The translations under genes were made by a program, and so were the position numbers. Source: Terebella lapidaria (taxonomy: Eukaryota; Annelida; Polychaeta; Terebellida; Terebellidae). From it: a stretch of DNA of 64,000 nucleotides. Below, in pieces: positions 1-11,584 of the stretch (position 1 is the first letter of the stretch; each line of letters opens with the position of its first letter). The notes beneath the pieces are model-generated. The model made no database searches and was not told the origin of the DNA. It saw only the letters and a list, made by a program, of their open reading frames with translations. The stretch is from the NCBI GenBank assembly GCA_949152475.1, contig OX424560.1, positions 40,679,719 to 40,743,718 of the forward strand, in the 5' to 3' direction.

Positions 1-560
1 ATATTGTCATGACCGTGAATTTGACATTTGACCTCATTTTCAAGGTCAAAGCACAAAATGGTTAATATCTCGTTTATTATCAACTTTACAATCAATTGAG
101 TTCATATAAGAAATGATATATACTGTATGTTTTCATGACCTTGAACTAGACCTTTGATATGATTTTCAAGGTTACAGCATAAAATGCCTACTATCTTGCT
201 TATTATCAACTTTACAGCTTAATAATCAATTGTGAACATATAGTAAACGATATATGCTGAATATTGTCATGATTGAATTTGACCTTGGACCTAATTTTCA
301 AGATCAAAGTACAAAATGGCTAATATATCGCTTATTATCGACCTTACAGCCTTGCAATCAATTGAGCACATGTGGGAAATGATATATGCTGAATATTCTC
401 ATTACCTTGAATTTGATCCCATCTCCAAGGTCAGAGCACGAAATGGTTAATATCTTGCTCATTGTCGATTTTGCAGCTTAGGGATCAATTGTGGACATGA
501 AATGATATTCTGAATATTCACCTTGAATTTGACCTTTGACCATGTTTTCATTTTAGGTCG
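1..560 (+). repeat. tandem satellite, about 130-bp unit
   Basis: About four diverged copies of a unit of roughly 130 bp. Each carries a TGACCTTGAATTTGACC-like core, then TTTTCAAGGTCA, then AAAATGGCTAATAT and a CAATTG-containing tail. Core positions are near 6, 133, 265, 398 and 516. The array is cut by the window edge. The same unit returns in the opposite orientation at 58,080-58,350. Confidence 0.8.
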
Positions 561-1394
561 AAATGGCTAATATCTAAGATGTAAAACATTGTCCGGTAAC
601 CTTTTTTTAGCCCTTGGGCTAATGTTTGATTTCATTTCATGAATGGGTGTAAAAAATGTGTGAAGTGTGGTCGAATTCCTGATGGATATGGCATATATAT
701 TTGTGTTCGTTTTTTATTACATTAGACACAAACGAAACGTTTATCTTGATAATAGGCAATAGTAGTGGATACTAAATTGTGTGGTTATTGTAAAACTATA
801 GCGCACAAGTGCAGCTGGTAATACTGAAACCTTCGATCGATAACCCGCTGGTCAGCTCCAGTAGTAGGACATGGGTGTTCCACACTGCTGGTCCTGGCAC
901 ATACTATCTGATCAAGGAGCACTGTTTACAATAAAACTGGGCAAGGATGGATATCACAGATGAAAGGTGATACACATTGTACTGCCTTCCAGCGGCAGTA
1001 TGCATGACAACATGTCAGCATGAGGGTTAGAATCTCAAACATCGTTTTATGTTCATACAGTCTGTACGAGTAAAATTGCAAATGTCCCATGTTTTATATT
1101 TGCAGTTGATGCGCACAGAGGCGAATCAATTGGTGGGTTTCATGCTTCCTTGTATATGGCTGGCATCTATTGTATATCTGAAACAAGGATATCCGTGCGA
1201 GTTCTGATTATTACTTCGTTCCTAATCACTTTACCTGATCTCCGGAATTAATTGAATGCAAAATATGCCAATTGTGATCACGAAACGGGAATTTGCCACA
1301 TATATGGACACACTTCTTTCATTCCAATACATCTCCAGTTGGTCATCAATCGATAACTGAAGAGCACCGAAGCTGAAAATAGAAGCCAGATTAG
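561..1394. other. unassigned non-coding stretch
   Basis: No gene or known element seen. The first part (575-625) carries CCGGTAACCTTTTTTTAGCCC. A similar string is found inverted at the right edge of the window (63,920-63,970), so this may be the end of another interspersed repeat. Confidence 0.4.
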
Positions 1395-2560
1395 CGGTTG
1401 CCAGTTATTATTTAGACGGGATTGAATTCCATCCGGGAGAAGAGATATATAGGAATCACCTTGCAATATACCCTTGCATCAACCGCTAGTGATACGTTTG
1501 TCTGCGGGTGGAAGTTAATATCAATGTGGGGATCATGTTGAGTAGTTATATAAAGCTACATTCTCATGTTAAGTTATTGAGTATGAACCGTTATGTTATA
1601 TCTTGATTAAGATATCGGTTCGAGATACTGTCTATTATACTCATTGTCTACTGAAATCAGAAAAATGGATAATCATGAGTGGACTCAATTTCATCTCGAT
1701 GTAAAAAGTTATTAATTCAAGTTTTTCCGTGACAGCAGCCTGGAGTTACGAAGCACATTTGTGTTTGCGTTACATGACTCATCACAGTTGGAGCACTCCG
1801 CCTCTGCATAGGCTGTTTTGACCTCGTGCAATATATACCTGAAATAGGTTGTCATCTTTTGTTAGTCAGGCGCTGAGATTGATATTTGTGCATCTATCAC
1901 GTTAAATTGGCTCAGTGTTTCATATGATTGTGAGACAAGCAACTTTTTATCAACGTAGAAATTGAAATTTTGTCTCATCTTCCTATAACAAATAAGCATG
2001 CCATATTTTTATGTAAGAGTACCAACAATTTGTTTCATTTTTGTTATTGATTAACCGATTGAAACACATCAAACTCATAACATGAACGAATATAACCATG
2101 ATGAATTATTTCTAACATTAGGTATCGTGCCTGTAAATCCACTACAGTAGAAGGTAATATTCAATGAACATCTATAAACTATTAATAATATAAATTGTGA
2201 TTATCATGGAATATTTATAGTTGTTTTCGGCATGACAACAAGTTTTACATCATGGTGACGGACGAATTGGGATTTCAAAATCAATCAAATACATATGGAG
2301 CACTTTCCAGAATAGAAATGCTTAGAAGTGTGACGTTATCTACACCAGACATTCACTGCAATGATTTTTCTCTCTGAACAAGAAGGTCATATCTTTGAAC
2401 CTGTCACATTACTCCTAGCGACGTTCGTGAGTCGGTCATGCTCCTGCCCTGTTATTGCTGCAGATTCTGTCAGGCTGCAGTGATGTCACTGACAGACCAA
2501 TTACTAGATATGACGGAGCCGTGAAGCTCACATAATATTCATGTGTGACACCGACATCCC
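1395..2560 (+). repeat. mosaic repeat unit, blocks M1-M10-M2
   Basis: Three blocks that recur elsewhere in the same orientation. M1 (1,395-1,530) has GACGGGATTGAATTCCATC followed by GGGTGGAAGT, matching 3,160-3,285 and 9,915-10,045. M10 (1,780-1,990) matches 8,250-8,500 and 21,150-21,370. M2 (2,385-2,560) has TTTGAACCTGTCACATTAC and a GTGAAGCTCACATAATAT tail, matching 8,870-9,050. Similarity is patchy (judged by eye at 65-80 percent), so these are old duplicates. No coding capacity is evident. Confidence 0.6.
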
Positions 2561-3159
2561 ACTCAAACCTTGAAGCTGGTTTCGGAAGGAATCGGCATGA
2601 CAAATATTAAATAGAACGAGTGGTTAGCTTCCCCGTTTGGTGAGTGCACAAATTATCGATAAATGTGTGCTAGGTATGTATTTTGTATGCATCGGGGTTT
2701 AATAATCTGTTATTCATGACACTACTGACCTGAATTGAAGAAAATTGAAATGTTCAGTTTTTTTAATTGACAATGAGTGTTTCCGCACGTGGCAATAAAG
2801 GAATGTGGTTATTGATTATAATTCATAGCCTGCATGTGTTTATTGCGAGGAATATTGTGTAAAATATATGTGTAAAATATATTTATATGAGAAATATTGT
2901 GTAAAATATAACAAATGATTTCTCATCATCATATGGTGGTCTGTATGAAGTAAATGGATTGTATTCTTTGGTTGACCTTATTCTTTGGTGGAACAAAAAA
3001 CTGTATGCATATATACAATAATGATCCATGTGCGATAGCGAAATTGGAATTTTTTGGTTATCACAAGTAATGCCTAATGTACTGACTCACTGATTCCAAT
3101 ACAGCTCCGTTTGTCACCAGCCAATTTCTGAGGGTACTGAGAAAATAGCATTTGCGCTT
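2561..3159. other. unassigned AT-rich stretch
   Basis: No gene seen. It holds a short local duplication of GTGTAAAATATA-type sequence around 2,855-2,910 and is otherwise unique by eye. Confidence 0.4.
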
Positions 3160-3285
3160 ATCATTTCGACGGGATTGAACTGCACCAAGGAGAGCAAATA
3201 TGATGGAATTTTCCTCCAACATACCCTTAGATCAATGGCGAGTTATATGTTTGTCTCTGGGTGGAAGTCAATGTGAGTACCGAAA
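3160..3285 (+). repeat. mosaic block M1, second copy
   Basis: Shares CGACGGGATTGAA, ATACCCTTAGATCAATGGCGAG and GGGTGGAAGTCAATGTGAG with the M1 copies at 1,395 and 9,915. No open frame is conserved between copies. Confidence 0.55.
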
Positions 3286-4284
3286 TTTGAGCAGTTCAAT
3301 AAAAACGACACTCATAAATAACACCATCTTAGTCCACCATCACTGTGATGAGGAACAGACCAAGATACATGTCTGATGCTCACTTTGAGAACAAGCATTA
3401 CTCACAATCCCTTTTATACATCAATGCTGAGCCCCTACATCAATTGGGCTGGGCGGAGAAAAGGTATCATATGAAACGCATAATGAAATGTCACGATTTA
3501 ATAACACCTGTCATGCAGTATACCAAGGTGGACTGAATGAAAAAGTTGATTTCAGATGTATGATGTATGGTGTGCAAATAGTTTTCACCCTTTTTGTGTT
3601 ATAAATTCAAGAAAATATGATCTGTCATACTCACATATACATACACATTACAATTACAGTATCATGAAAAATATATCCAGAATAAGATTTCACAAAAAAA
3701 GTATAAATGATCAACCGAAATAGGAACGAATGGTTTATGTGAAAATCTTTCCTATACCAAAGAACGATAATAATGGACATATACTTTACAGTATTCGTGC
3801 AATCATACTGATTGCCTCGTCAATATATCGACGTATTCTCACATTTGAACAATTATTGGCATTTTGATGACGCGTTTATTCCTTGTGGACAGTACATACA
3901 TACACATGTTGTCTCCATTGATGTATGCGGGGAATAATACCTGGATACCGCTATTGTGAAGCAATTCAATGCAACATAAAAACACAGACAACAAGTATAG
4001 TACACATAGAAAAAAACAATACATGTTACCACAGTGGCGGTACACCTACTACTATCACAGTGGGCGTTTAAAGGCTCAAAAATGGTATAAAATATAAATG
4101 TCTATGAACAGTCTACCAACGTGATATCGTGGTCAAATAAGGATAACAATACATATACAAATAGAATGCATTCATTCAGCTATGCGTGGGCTCAGCCTCT
4201 CCAGAAACATCAGTGATACTGTAGCAATGGGACATTGACATTGTACATCATCCACAATGTTTGACATGATTGTTACTTGTCACA
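3286..4284. other. unassigned non-coding stretch
   Basis: AT-rich DNA with no recognisable gene, RNA or element. Short open frames here (for example 3,345-3,536) have no conserved counterpart and no recognisable motif. Confidence 0.4.
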
Positions 4285-4400
4285 TAAGGTTCAGCGAGCC
4301 GTGGAAGAGAAAAGACGAACAATCAATGCCCAGGAGATCCGTCATGATTGAATGTTGATAGGAATATTCGTCCCCTCCCCCAGGTGCCACATGGGATGTC
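4285..4400 (+). repeat. mosaic block M3
   Basis: Contains GTTCAGCGAGCCGTGGAAGAG, AATCAATGCCCAGGAGATCC and GTCATGATTGAATGTTGA. The same block occurs near 9,355, 18,930, 22,370, 34,255 and 41,325, giving six copies in one orientation. It usually heads the M3-M4-M5-M6 string. Confidence 0.6.
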
Positions 4401-4924
4401 TTCTTGGGCTGTGTTCGCATATACTCAGCAGGGAATCGTGCATAAATGATGTAAGCATGCTTGGATTTGACCCACACCACCCCCATTCATGTTGACCTGA
4501 CGTGGTGGTCACAAATTGTTGCTTTCGCTGAATTGTTTTCACATTAATGGACGTTTGATAGGATCGATAACCTATTGCCACGGTTCCGTTCCATTTGTCC
4601 TCCACATTTTGATCTTTTGAGGTAATTATTGAATATTACTGAAAATTTTAACAAATACATATTTTTATTTCCTTTCCAAAATATCCAAAAAAATTGGAAT
4701 TTGATGGTCGTTTTGTCAAAATTTGCGTGGTGACGTTTTTTATAATTTTGCACAAACATGATTATTTATCAAGACAAAATGTCTTGAATCACTAAGAAAT
4801 TCTTTATGGCTCTTCTGCTTGAAATCACAATAAGGCTTCCAAAATAGTAGGTCGACATGAGACTTATGAGAATTTAGATTTTAAATGGGCAATTTTGAAT
4901 ACCAAACTGTTACAGACCATGAAT
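4401..4924. other. unassigned AT-rich stretch
   Basis: Lies between block M3 and the 3' end of a Penelope-like fossil. No gene seen. The open frames at 4,342-4,759 on the minus strand show no family signature. Confidence 0.4.
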
Positions 4925-5253
4925 AAACATGGAACCAATACCCAAGTAATTCCGAGCGAATAAAGCCAAGTGCGTTATTTAATCTCAATGTCCAGGGTCA
5001 GCCAAAATCGATAAAATTGCATGGAACTTCATGAACATCCAGTACATAAGGAGGTGAAATCAGGTGTTCCGGAAAGAGTGAACATTTCCTGTCACACAAG
5101 TGGCACTCGTCATGAATTCCAAACATTAACATGCAAGAAGGTCTTGTTGAATGCTGGTGACAGATTTACTGTACTGATCAACCAGTTTGTGATGACGTCC
5201 ATAGAATTCTTGAAAGCAGTTATTGGTCTTGGTAAAACATCCTTGTCGTTGCA

Positions 5254-6120
5254 GTTTAGTACGGAAGCGTATTGCTATCAAGTGTGTAAAAATTTGTATC
5301 TCGTACGTTCGACTTACTAACTCGTATGTACGTATTATTAATTCATACGTACGACTTATTAAGTCGTATGTACGACTTATTAAGTCATACGTACGACTTA
5401 CTAAGTCATACGTACGACTTACTAACTCGTACGTACGACTTACTAACTCGTACGTACGACTTACTAACTCGTACGTACGACTTACTAACTCGTACGTACG
5501 ACTTACTAACTCGTACGTACGACTTACTAACTCGTACGTACGACTTATTAACTCGTATGTACGACTTATTAACTCGTACGTACGAGTTAATAAGTCGTAC
5601 ATATGACATATAAGTCATACGTACGAGATACATTTTTTTGCACACTTGATAACAATACGTTTCACTACGGAAGCGTATTGCTATCAAGTGTGTAAAATTT
5701 CTTATCTCGTACGTATGAGTTATATCTCATACATACGACTTATTAAGTCGTATGTACGACTTATTAACTCGTATGTACGACTTAATAACTCATACGTATG
5801 ACTTAGTATCTCATAAGTACGACTTACTAACTTGTACGTATGAGTTAATAAGTCGTACGTACGGGTTAATAAGTCGTACGTACGAGTTAGTAAGTCATAC
5901 GTACGAGTTATTAAGTCGTATGTACGAGTTACTATGTCGTACGTACGAGATACTAAGTCGTAAGTACGGGTTAACAAGTCGTACGTACGAGTTAATAAGT
6001 CGTACGTACAAGTTATTAAGTCGTACGTACGGGTTATTAAGTCGTACGTACGAGATATAAGTCGTACATACGAGATAATATTTTTTACACCCTTGATAGC
6101 AATACGCTTCCGTAGTTTAG
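5254..6120. repeat. 6-bp target-site duplication GTTTAG
   Basis: GTTTAG lies at 5,254-5,259 and again at 6,115-6,120, directly outside the foldback element. The uninterrupted Penelope-like copy at 13.5 kb (reverse strand) has this hexamer once, in GCAGTTTAGAGACTAGC. This is the footprint expected of target duplication during insertion. Confidence 0.75.
5260..6114. mobile_element. dimeric foldback element with 21-bp minisatellite
   Basis: Terminal inverted repeats begin TACGGAAGCGTATTGCTATC (5,260 onward) and end with the complement at 6,114. A third, inward pair sits at 5,625-5,710, so two elements (5,260-5,667 and 5,666-6,114) lie head to tail and share a TA. The inside is a 21-bp tandem repeat centred on the palindrome TCGTACGTACGA. 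The repeat switches strand near 5,575 in the first element and near 5,838 in the second, so each element can fold back on itself. No transposase is present. The plan resembles foldback elements such as Drosophila FB/Galileo, but the 6-bp target duplication does not match theirs, so the superfamily is unassigned. Confidence 0.75.
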
Positions 6121-6440
6121 AGACTAGCTGGGAACTTCGGTGAACGAAGTCCTCATATCTGCAACTAGCTCTTGAATAGCTTATGAGTTGTGAAACAAAC
6201 ACGGCGTACGCTGGCGACATAGGAATGTTGCTGCTTAGAAAAGGGAAAATAACAACGGAAAATTTGAAATTATCACGCTTATATAATCTAGTTGACAAGT
6301 TAGATCCTTTATCAATCTCCAACCTTAGATCTAAATAGTCAGAAAAATTAGAAGAGTTTGAGGTATCTTTAATTTCAAGTTCCTCAGGATATATGGCATC
6401 CAAATATCTATTACTATTACTAAATACTAAATTGCTATTA

Positions 6441-6783
6441 CTTAATACTATTACACAATAATAGTGTGTTCGGTATTGTGGAGAATAGTGTCTTTTATCT
6501 TTTATAATAGTGTTTTCATTAATGATGCAAAATTGCATTCTTCTTATCGTGTGTCGACCTTCTGTCCAAAAATTTATGACCTGACCCCTAGACAAAAGAT
6601 ATAGGTCAGTCACTGACCTAAGATATGTTGCAGGGTCATGAGAAAAGTGACAGCATACAAAAGGCACCATATTCTTGGTATAGGTTTTAGCTACTATAGC
6701 CACTGCAACTATTCGTTCAGTATGAATATAATTATTTATGTGTTTATTTTATTAGGGGGCAACGGGAAGACAACTCCAATTGG
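6441..6783. other. flank with a partial foldback-end copy
   Basis: Positions 6,587-6,645 (TGACCTGACCCCTAGACAAA ... TGCAGGGTCATG) match the outer end of the large inverted repeat at 25.6-26.8 kb (there near 26,738-26,800). From about 6,755 the sequence GGGGGCAACGGGAAGACAAC leads into a LINE-type tail. No gene seen. Confidence 0.5.
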
Positions 6784-7099
6784 TTACGTTGCTCCTCCCA
6801 TCTCACTTTTTTCCTTTTTGTCTTATATATAATATCTGTATCACATTTTATTAATTTGCTGATTTGGGAAATAAATCTATCTATCTATCTATCTATCTAA
6901 CCATCTATCTACACATGTGTTCTGGTGGAATAGTACATAAACGGAAACAAGCTTTACGTTGCTCCTCCCATCTCACTTTACTCCTTTTTGTATTATAATA
7001 TCTGTATCACATTTTATTAATTTGCTGATTTGGGAAATAAATCTATCTATCTATCTACACATGTGTTCTGGTGGAATAGTACATAAACGGAAACAAGCT
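6784..7099 (+). repeat. duplicated LINE-type 3' tail with (ATCT)n
   Basis: Two tandem units, 6,784-6,953 and 6,954-7,099. Each reads TTACGTTGCTCCTCCCATCT, then an AT-rich part ending TTTGGGAAATAA, then (ATCT)n, then ACACATGTGTTCTGG and AACGGAAACAAGC. A (ATCT)n run after AATAA fits the 3' end of a non-LTR element. The second unit is shorter, largely through loss of ATCT repeats. A tandem duplication that includes flanking host sequence suggests unequal crossing-over or replication slippage. Confidence 0.6.
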
Positions 7100-8249
7100 G
7101 GAACCTACCTTATTGGCCTGGTCACTTCGGAATCCAAAGGCCAGCTTCGAATCCATGTTAACCTATATTTTACACTTGAAATATTAAATGAGTCTGATTT
7201 CTGTTTCACAGTTTGAGTATCACTAATCTATGTGTTTACACACAGGCAGGATGAACTGTGAACTGCCCTGCTGCCACAAACGCACAAGGATGACTACACC
7301 GCATTGTATTGCAACGGGGATGGGAACTGCTTGTGAAATGCAGTTCCTTTGCAGCTTTGAGGTAAAGTGTATGTTTGTATTTTGTAGTGAATAATTTCTC
7401 TTTGGTCCTTTGGATTTTTTTTTGTCTACGGGTTGAATGCGTATTGCCATGATTACAACCATGATTACAACCAGGGTATTTTATAGCGATTCGCCTTTCA
7501 TAGCTTACCGGGCCATATGACACAATATGCTGCTGTTGTCTGGCGTCCGTCCGTTGTCCGTCCTTCCGATAGGAAATTTATCATGTAAAGAAATAAAAGG
7601 ACACACAAGGATACTTTCGTTATTTCGTCCTCCCTAATCCGTCTGTTATCACGATATCTCCTATGTGATGATTTTGTCTAAAATTTTGTGTATCAACAAC
7701 ACCAAAATTTTCCATTAATAAGAGGGCAAATCGCTGATAAATATATTGAATAATTATGCGTTCTTTGTTTTACTACTTGCTACAGACACTCGGCAAATTT
7801 GTTTGGTACACATTTTGAACGGCCAAACTGTGATCTATCCCTAGCAGATGATATGGGCGAATGACTGTTGTCTATCATACAGCATTTGTGTATGTCAAAT
7901 AATGTGTATAGTTGTATGTCCCCACTGGAGCGCGGTATACATGAGCAAACTCCATTTATGCATCACTGTGATTGAGAAATCTGATATTTTTCAGACGTTA
8001 AGCATAAAAATATTCATGCCATAAACCCTGCCCAGAATAATAGCAAAGAGTAATTGACCGGATAACTGCGCTGAGATCATAACTGACTTCTTTGTCAGGG
8101 TAAACCTCAGACAAAGCTATTGACAAAAATTAAAGAGTATGAGATGTCAGAAAATAAATTATCAGTTACTGTTTGCAGAACACTGGAGTAAAATAATTCA
8201 TTTGTGTATAATTTTTGCTGCAATGTGATGCGTTATATCTGAGGAGGAA
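7100..8249. other. unassigned non-coding stretch
   Basis: No gene seen. The cluster of GTCCGTCC tetramers at 7,544-7,566 is the complement of the GGACGGACG motif in the repeat at 58.7 kb and may be an end of that family. Confidence 0.4.
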
Positions 8250-10045
8250 GCATTAACACGTTGAGCACTTGACGAAGATTTGTGGGGTTGTGTTGACCGC
8301 CTCCAATATTTTCTTACAAGGTCTGTCATCATCTATTGTTAGACTGGCACTGACATCGAGTTTACTTCATTAATCACGTGAGATTGGCTTGGGAGTCTAG
8401 ACCGTCGTTAGACAGGCGATTAGGCGCTTCCACCAACATGATTTATTGTCGAGAAATTGAAATTCTGTCTCATATATCTATAAAATATGATGCTTTCGAT
8501 ATAATTTTGCAAATATTTGATTCCACGTCCAAGATTAATACGTCGAATTAAGCATCATATTTCACTTGCTGAAAGAATATAATCAGGATACCTTAATAGA
8601 GTTTGTAGGACATTATATAAGGGGCGGTAATGTTCACTGACGTTTTAAATATATTGGAAAATAAAAACGTTTTATCATGCGACTCCTTTGAACAATTTCC
8701 TTCAGTTGTTTTATGCAGGGTACCGAACTGTACATTCGGTAATGAGCCTGTACATGTACCAGAATCAGCTGAATACGAATGGAGACTAGAAGTCCGTCGA
8801 GACTAGACGTGCTCAAAACTGTGACTCCGCCTTTCTCCCTTGCAGACATCCAATGTAACGTCATGTTCTTTGCAAGAGAAAAGGTCATATCTTTGAACCT
8901 GTAACGTTACCCCAGGCGACGATTGTGATCTCCTCATGCTCGTGCTCTTTTATTATTACTGATTCTCGCGGGCTGGATGCACGGATGTGACAGGTCAATT
9001 ATCCGGTATGACACAGCTGTGAAGCCCACATAATATCCGTGTGTGCAATATACCTACCACGAAAAACTTGAATCCTTTATTTTTGAGGAATCGTCGTGGG
9101 AATTATGAAGTGAGAATGAACAGTCAAGCACGGTCTCGTGTGGATAGACAATAAATATTTCGTGTTCCTTTTTGTGAAAATTGGCATAGTCATATAATAC
9201 TCATGATTGAACGTTTGTCTTCATACGTTTGGAAATACCTAACTGTCCGTGTCTGAATATTGTCAAGATATCTACAAGGATAATCCATGTATTCAACATT
9301 GATCTGAAGACATCCACGATGTTTGACATAATTTCTGCACCAGCATTACCTTATAATGTAAGGTGCAGGTAGCGATGAAAAAGAAATAATAACTGTCAAT
9401 AACCAGGCAATCCATTTTGATGAAATGCTGACAGAAATATCCATCTATATACTATGTGCACTGTACCTGAAGATATCTAGTTCGTATGATTTGATCCTAG
9501 GTCGTACTCGAAAAAAAACCTCAATTTGGCAAGCAAGGGTTGGAATATGATGTGATCTTATTTTGTTTGAGTATTGTGGGTGTATGGGATCATTTATGGT
9601 TTGTGACTAAATCCAAGAACATGGAGAACGCCAAAGAAAGTGTGTTGGAAAAGCGTCTCTTCTATGCTAGGGCTGGTATCACCATCAGGCCACAGCTTCA
9701 ATAAGGAGACATTGACCCACACCAGCGGTAACATCAACTTATCATCAGGCAGCTAATCAGGCCGCTCGTTCAGTCGAGGATCTGAGTACTGTGACGACAT
9801 TGACTCGGTGAACAGGCTGAGGACGAATATACCAAAATGATGACAGTACACAACACCGTTTGATTGTGAACTAAAGAAAAGATCTAATGTGATCGATTTT
9901 TCTGCGAACAATTACGGTTATCATTCAGACGGGATGCAATTCCATCAGTCAGATTAGATAAGAAAGGAATTACCCACAAAATACTTTCGAATCAATAGCA
10001 AGTCATACTTATATCTATTGGTGGAAGTCACGACACATGTGAGTA
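8250..10045 (+). repeat. mosaic unit, blocks M10-M2-M3-M1
   Basis: M10 (8,250-8,500; GTTAGACTGGCACTGACAT, CACGTGAGATTGGCT), M2 (8,870-9,050; TCATATCTTTGAACCTGTAAC, GTGAAGCCCACATAATAT), M3 (9,355-9,445, strongly decayed) and M1 (9,915-10,045; CAGACGGGATGCAATTCCATC, GGTGGAAGTCA). Order and orientation match the blocks around 1.4-4.4 kb. No gene is carried. Confidence 0.55.
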
Positions 10046-10443
10046 ACTACATTTTGGTATGGTGGACGTGTTGCATTTGTCATTCCACGTGTGACAACGC
10101 AAGCAGCCAATCACTACAATATCAGGAGAACGCGGAGAGCAAGGTGTTGGTTAACAGCAACTACAACTTTGTGCAACGTTCGACAAAGTCTGTAGACAGA
10201 CAGAGGAGTACATTTACATATCATATAAACTTCAATTATACAACAAACTAACATTATGATGCTTATATTCAGATTTTCTGCAGATCCACACACAAGGTCA
10301 CGAATAATGCGACTAGTGACCAACAGGTCCAATAGCACAAGGATTTACCTGGAACCAACACGCAGCACTCCAACCTCGGTCCCAGGTCTATGAGACGTTG
10401 CTGTCACCATCACCAGGATGTACAGTTCCCAGTGCATATATGA
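10046..10443. other. unassigned stretch upstream of Myb/SANT fragment
   Basis: No conserved frame was recognised. It may contain the lost 5' part of the degraded gene that follows. Confidence 0.35.
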
Positions 10444-10812
10444 CTACGCAAGACACAAGTCTTTTTTTCAGGCGACACAAGTCATCCTTCCGTTCTCAAC
10501 TGGACAAGTGACGAGGAAAACACGCTGGTCAACTTGAGGCATGAGATGGCCAGAAATGCCGTGACACAAAAAGTCATGCATACCTTTCGACTGTCATTGC
10601 TCAACAACTGAAAGACAATTCGAGTTCAAACGTTCACACCACATCAAGTCCACAACAAGTACCATGCACTAGAGAAAAAGTCGAAGGAGGCCATCGGTGC
10701 TCTCACAGGGACAGCTTCAGACTTCAGAATGAAATCGACTTGTCAGTCGGCACCAGATATTCCACAAAACCGCCTGCCTTACAGGACACACCACTGGTGC
10801 AGGTTCGTGTAG
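10444..10812 (+). pseudogene. Myb/SANT-like DNA-binding domain fragment
   Basis: The frame starting at 10,444 (after a stop) encodes ...NWTSDEENTLVNLRHEM around 10,498-10,548 and TPHQVHNKYHALEKKSKEAI around 10,636-10,695. It ends at a TAG at 10,810. The tryptophan, the acidic TSDEE, and the later HxVxNKYxxLEKK helix follow the plan of Myb/SANT-like (trihelix/MADF-type) DNA-binding domains, found in transcription regulators and in the accessory protein of Harbinger transposons. One in-frame TGA lies at 10,609-10,611, between the two conserved halves. No methionine start or full domain frame is visible, so this is a relic or a mis-read exon pair rather than a working gene. Whether it is host- or transposon-derived cannot be told. 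Confidence 0.5.
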
Positions 10813-11193
10813 TCGAAACTTGAGTATTATCGGAGTATTATCCAATCACCATATCACCATATGTTTGTTATTTTTGTGTGTGGGTTGCCGTGTCCACTGA
10901 GCATTTGCATGTGCATTGCACCAAGTTCTCAAACTAAATGAATCAACGCAAAATAAAAAGCTTTTGTTTATGGGGCATTCGCACCAGAGGACGAATAAAC
11001 GACTCCACATGGAGCGAAGCTAAAAATTTTCCCCAGATTATAACGGGCTCTGCTGGCCAGTCGGCATACAGCCCAAGAAAACTGGGGGGAAAATCCCATA
11101 TGAAGCGTTTCTCTGCAAAAAAATTAATGTTTTTTTGTAATTCTATTTTAGAACATACCCTAGGAATGCCATCGGAATACACCCATTGCACCA
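10813..11193. other. unassigned stretch
   Basis: Contains overlapping open frames on both strands (10,938-11,297 plus; 10,943-11,251 minus) with no motif I recognise. The minus-strand peptide is rich in aromatic residues (IWDFPPSFLGLYADWP) and could be a fragment of an unknown protein, but nothing confirms this. Confidence 0.3.
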
Positions 11194-11536
11194 TTGGAAA
11201 ATTCAGTATTATCGCCCTTTGTTTTTCCAACATGGCCTTGACATTGCTCAAATTGCTGATCGTCCAGACGACTCAAATAGGGTTTGTAGCTCTTTAATGC
11301 CACTCATGCAACAAGATTCTTCAATGAGTTTATGTTCTTGCATTTCAAGCCTCATTGAAAGTAGTTGCAACCGAGTTGCAACACGAAGGTGTTTCTGGTA
11401 TGAGCAATGCGTTTGGGAAATTATTTTTGTTAAGTTGCTGAGATGAGTTGAAAGTGATCTCAATGGCTTTTTTTTCATGGATCTCAATGGAGTAATTGGA
11501 TGGAAAAACAATGGGTGAAAATACCGAATTTTCCAA
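11194..11536. repeat. inverted repeat with 36-bp arms
   Basis: The left arm 11,194-11,229 (TTGGAAAATTCAGTATTATC...) and right arm 11,501-11,536 are complementary at about 31 of 36 positions, with a 271-bp spacer. The spacer holds its own small hairpin (CAATGAG...CTCATTG near 11,320-11,357). This may be a small non-autonomous DNA element; no clear target duplication was found. Confidence 0.5.
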
Positions 11537-11584
11537 TCTGCGGCCAGCACCTTAATTGTTTTAATATGGTCAAAATTGTTTTAA

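Larger units (their letters stand above)
4925..6440 (-). mobile_element. Penelope-like element fossil, copy 1
   Basis: Minus-strand, 5'-truncated Penelope-like retroelement. The part upstream of the insertion (about 6,121-6,410) has the reverse-transcriptase C-terminal motifs YLDLRLEID, FLSSNIPMSPAY and SYSRASCRYEDF. The part downstream (about 5,126-5,253) ends with FYGRHHKLVDQYSKS. The 3' untranslated tail runs to about 4,925 and ends like the copies at 13.9 and 38.1 kb (GGTATTGGTTCCA). It is interrupted by an 855-bp foldback element (5,260-6,114). It is the most diverged of the three coding copies, hence probably the oldest, and it is broken. Confidence 0.8.

Noticed and set aside
5290-6060. 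CRISPR-like array
   Set aside because: The 21-bp units are contiguous with no spacers, are palindromic, and lie in an animal-type repeat context. It is a minisatellite.
5720-6703. A 327-residue predicted protein with 7-residue repeats
   Set aside because: It is a chance read-through joining the minisatellite to the retroelement fossil and its flank.
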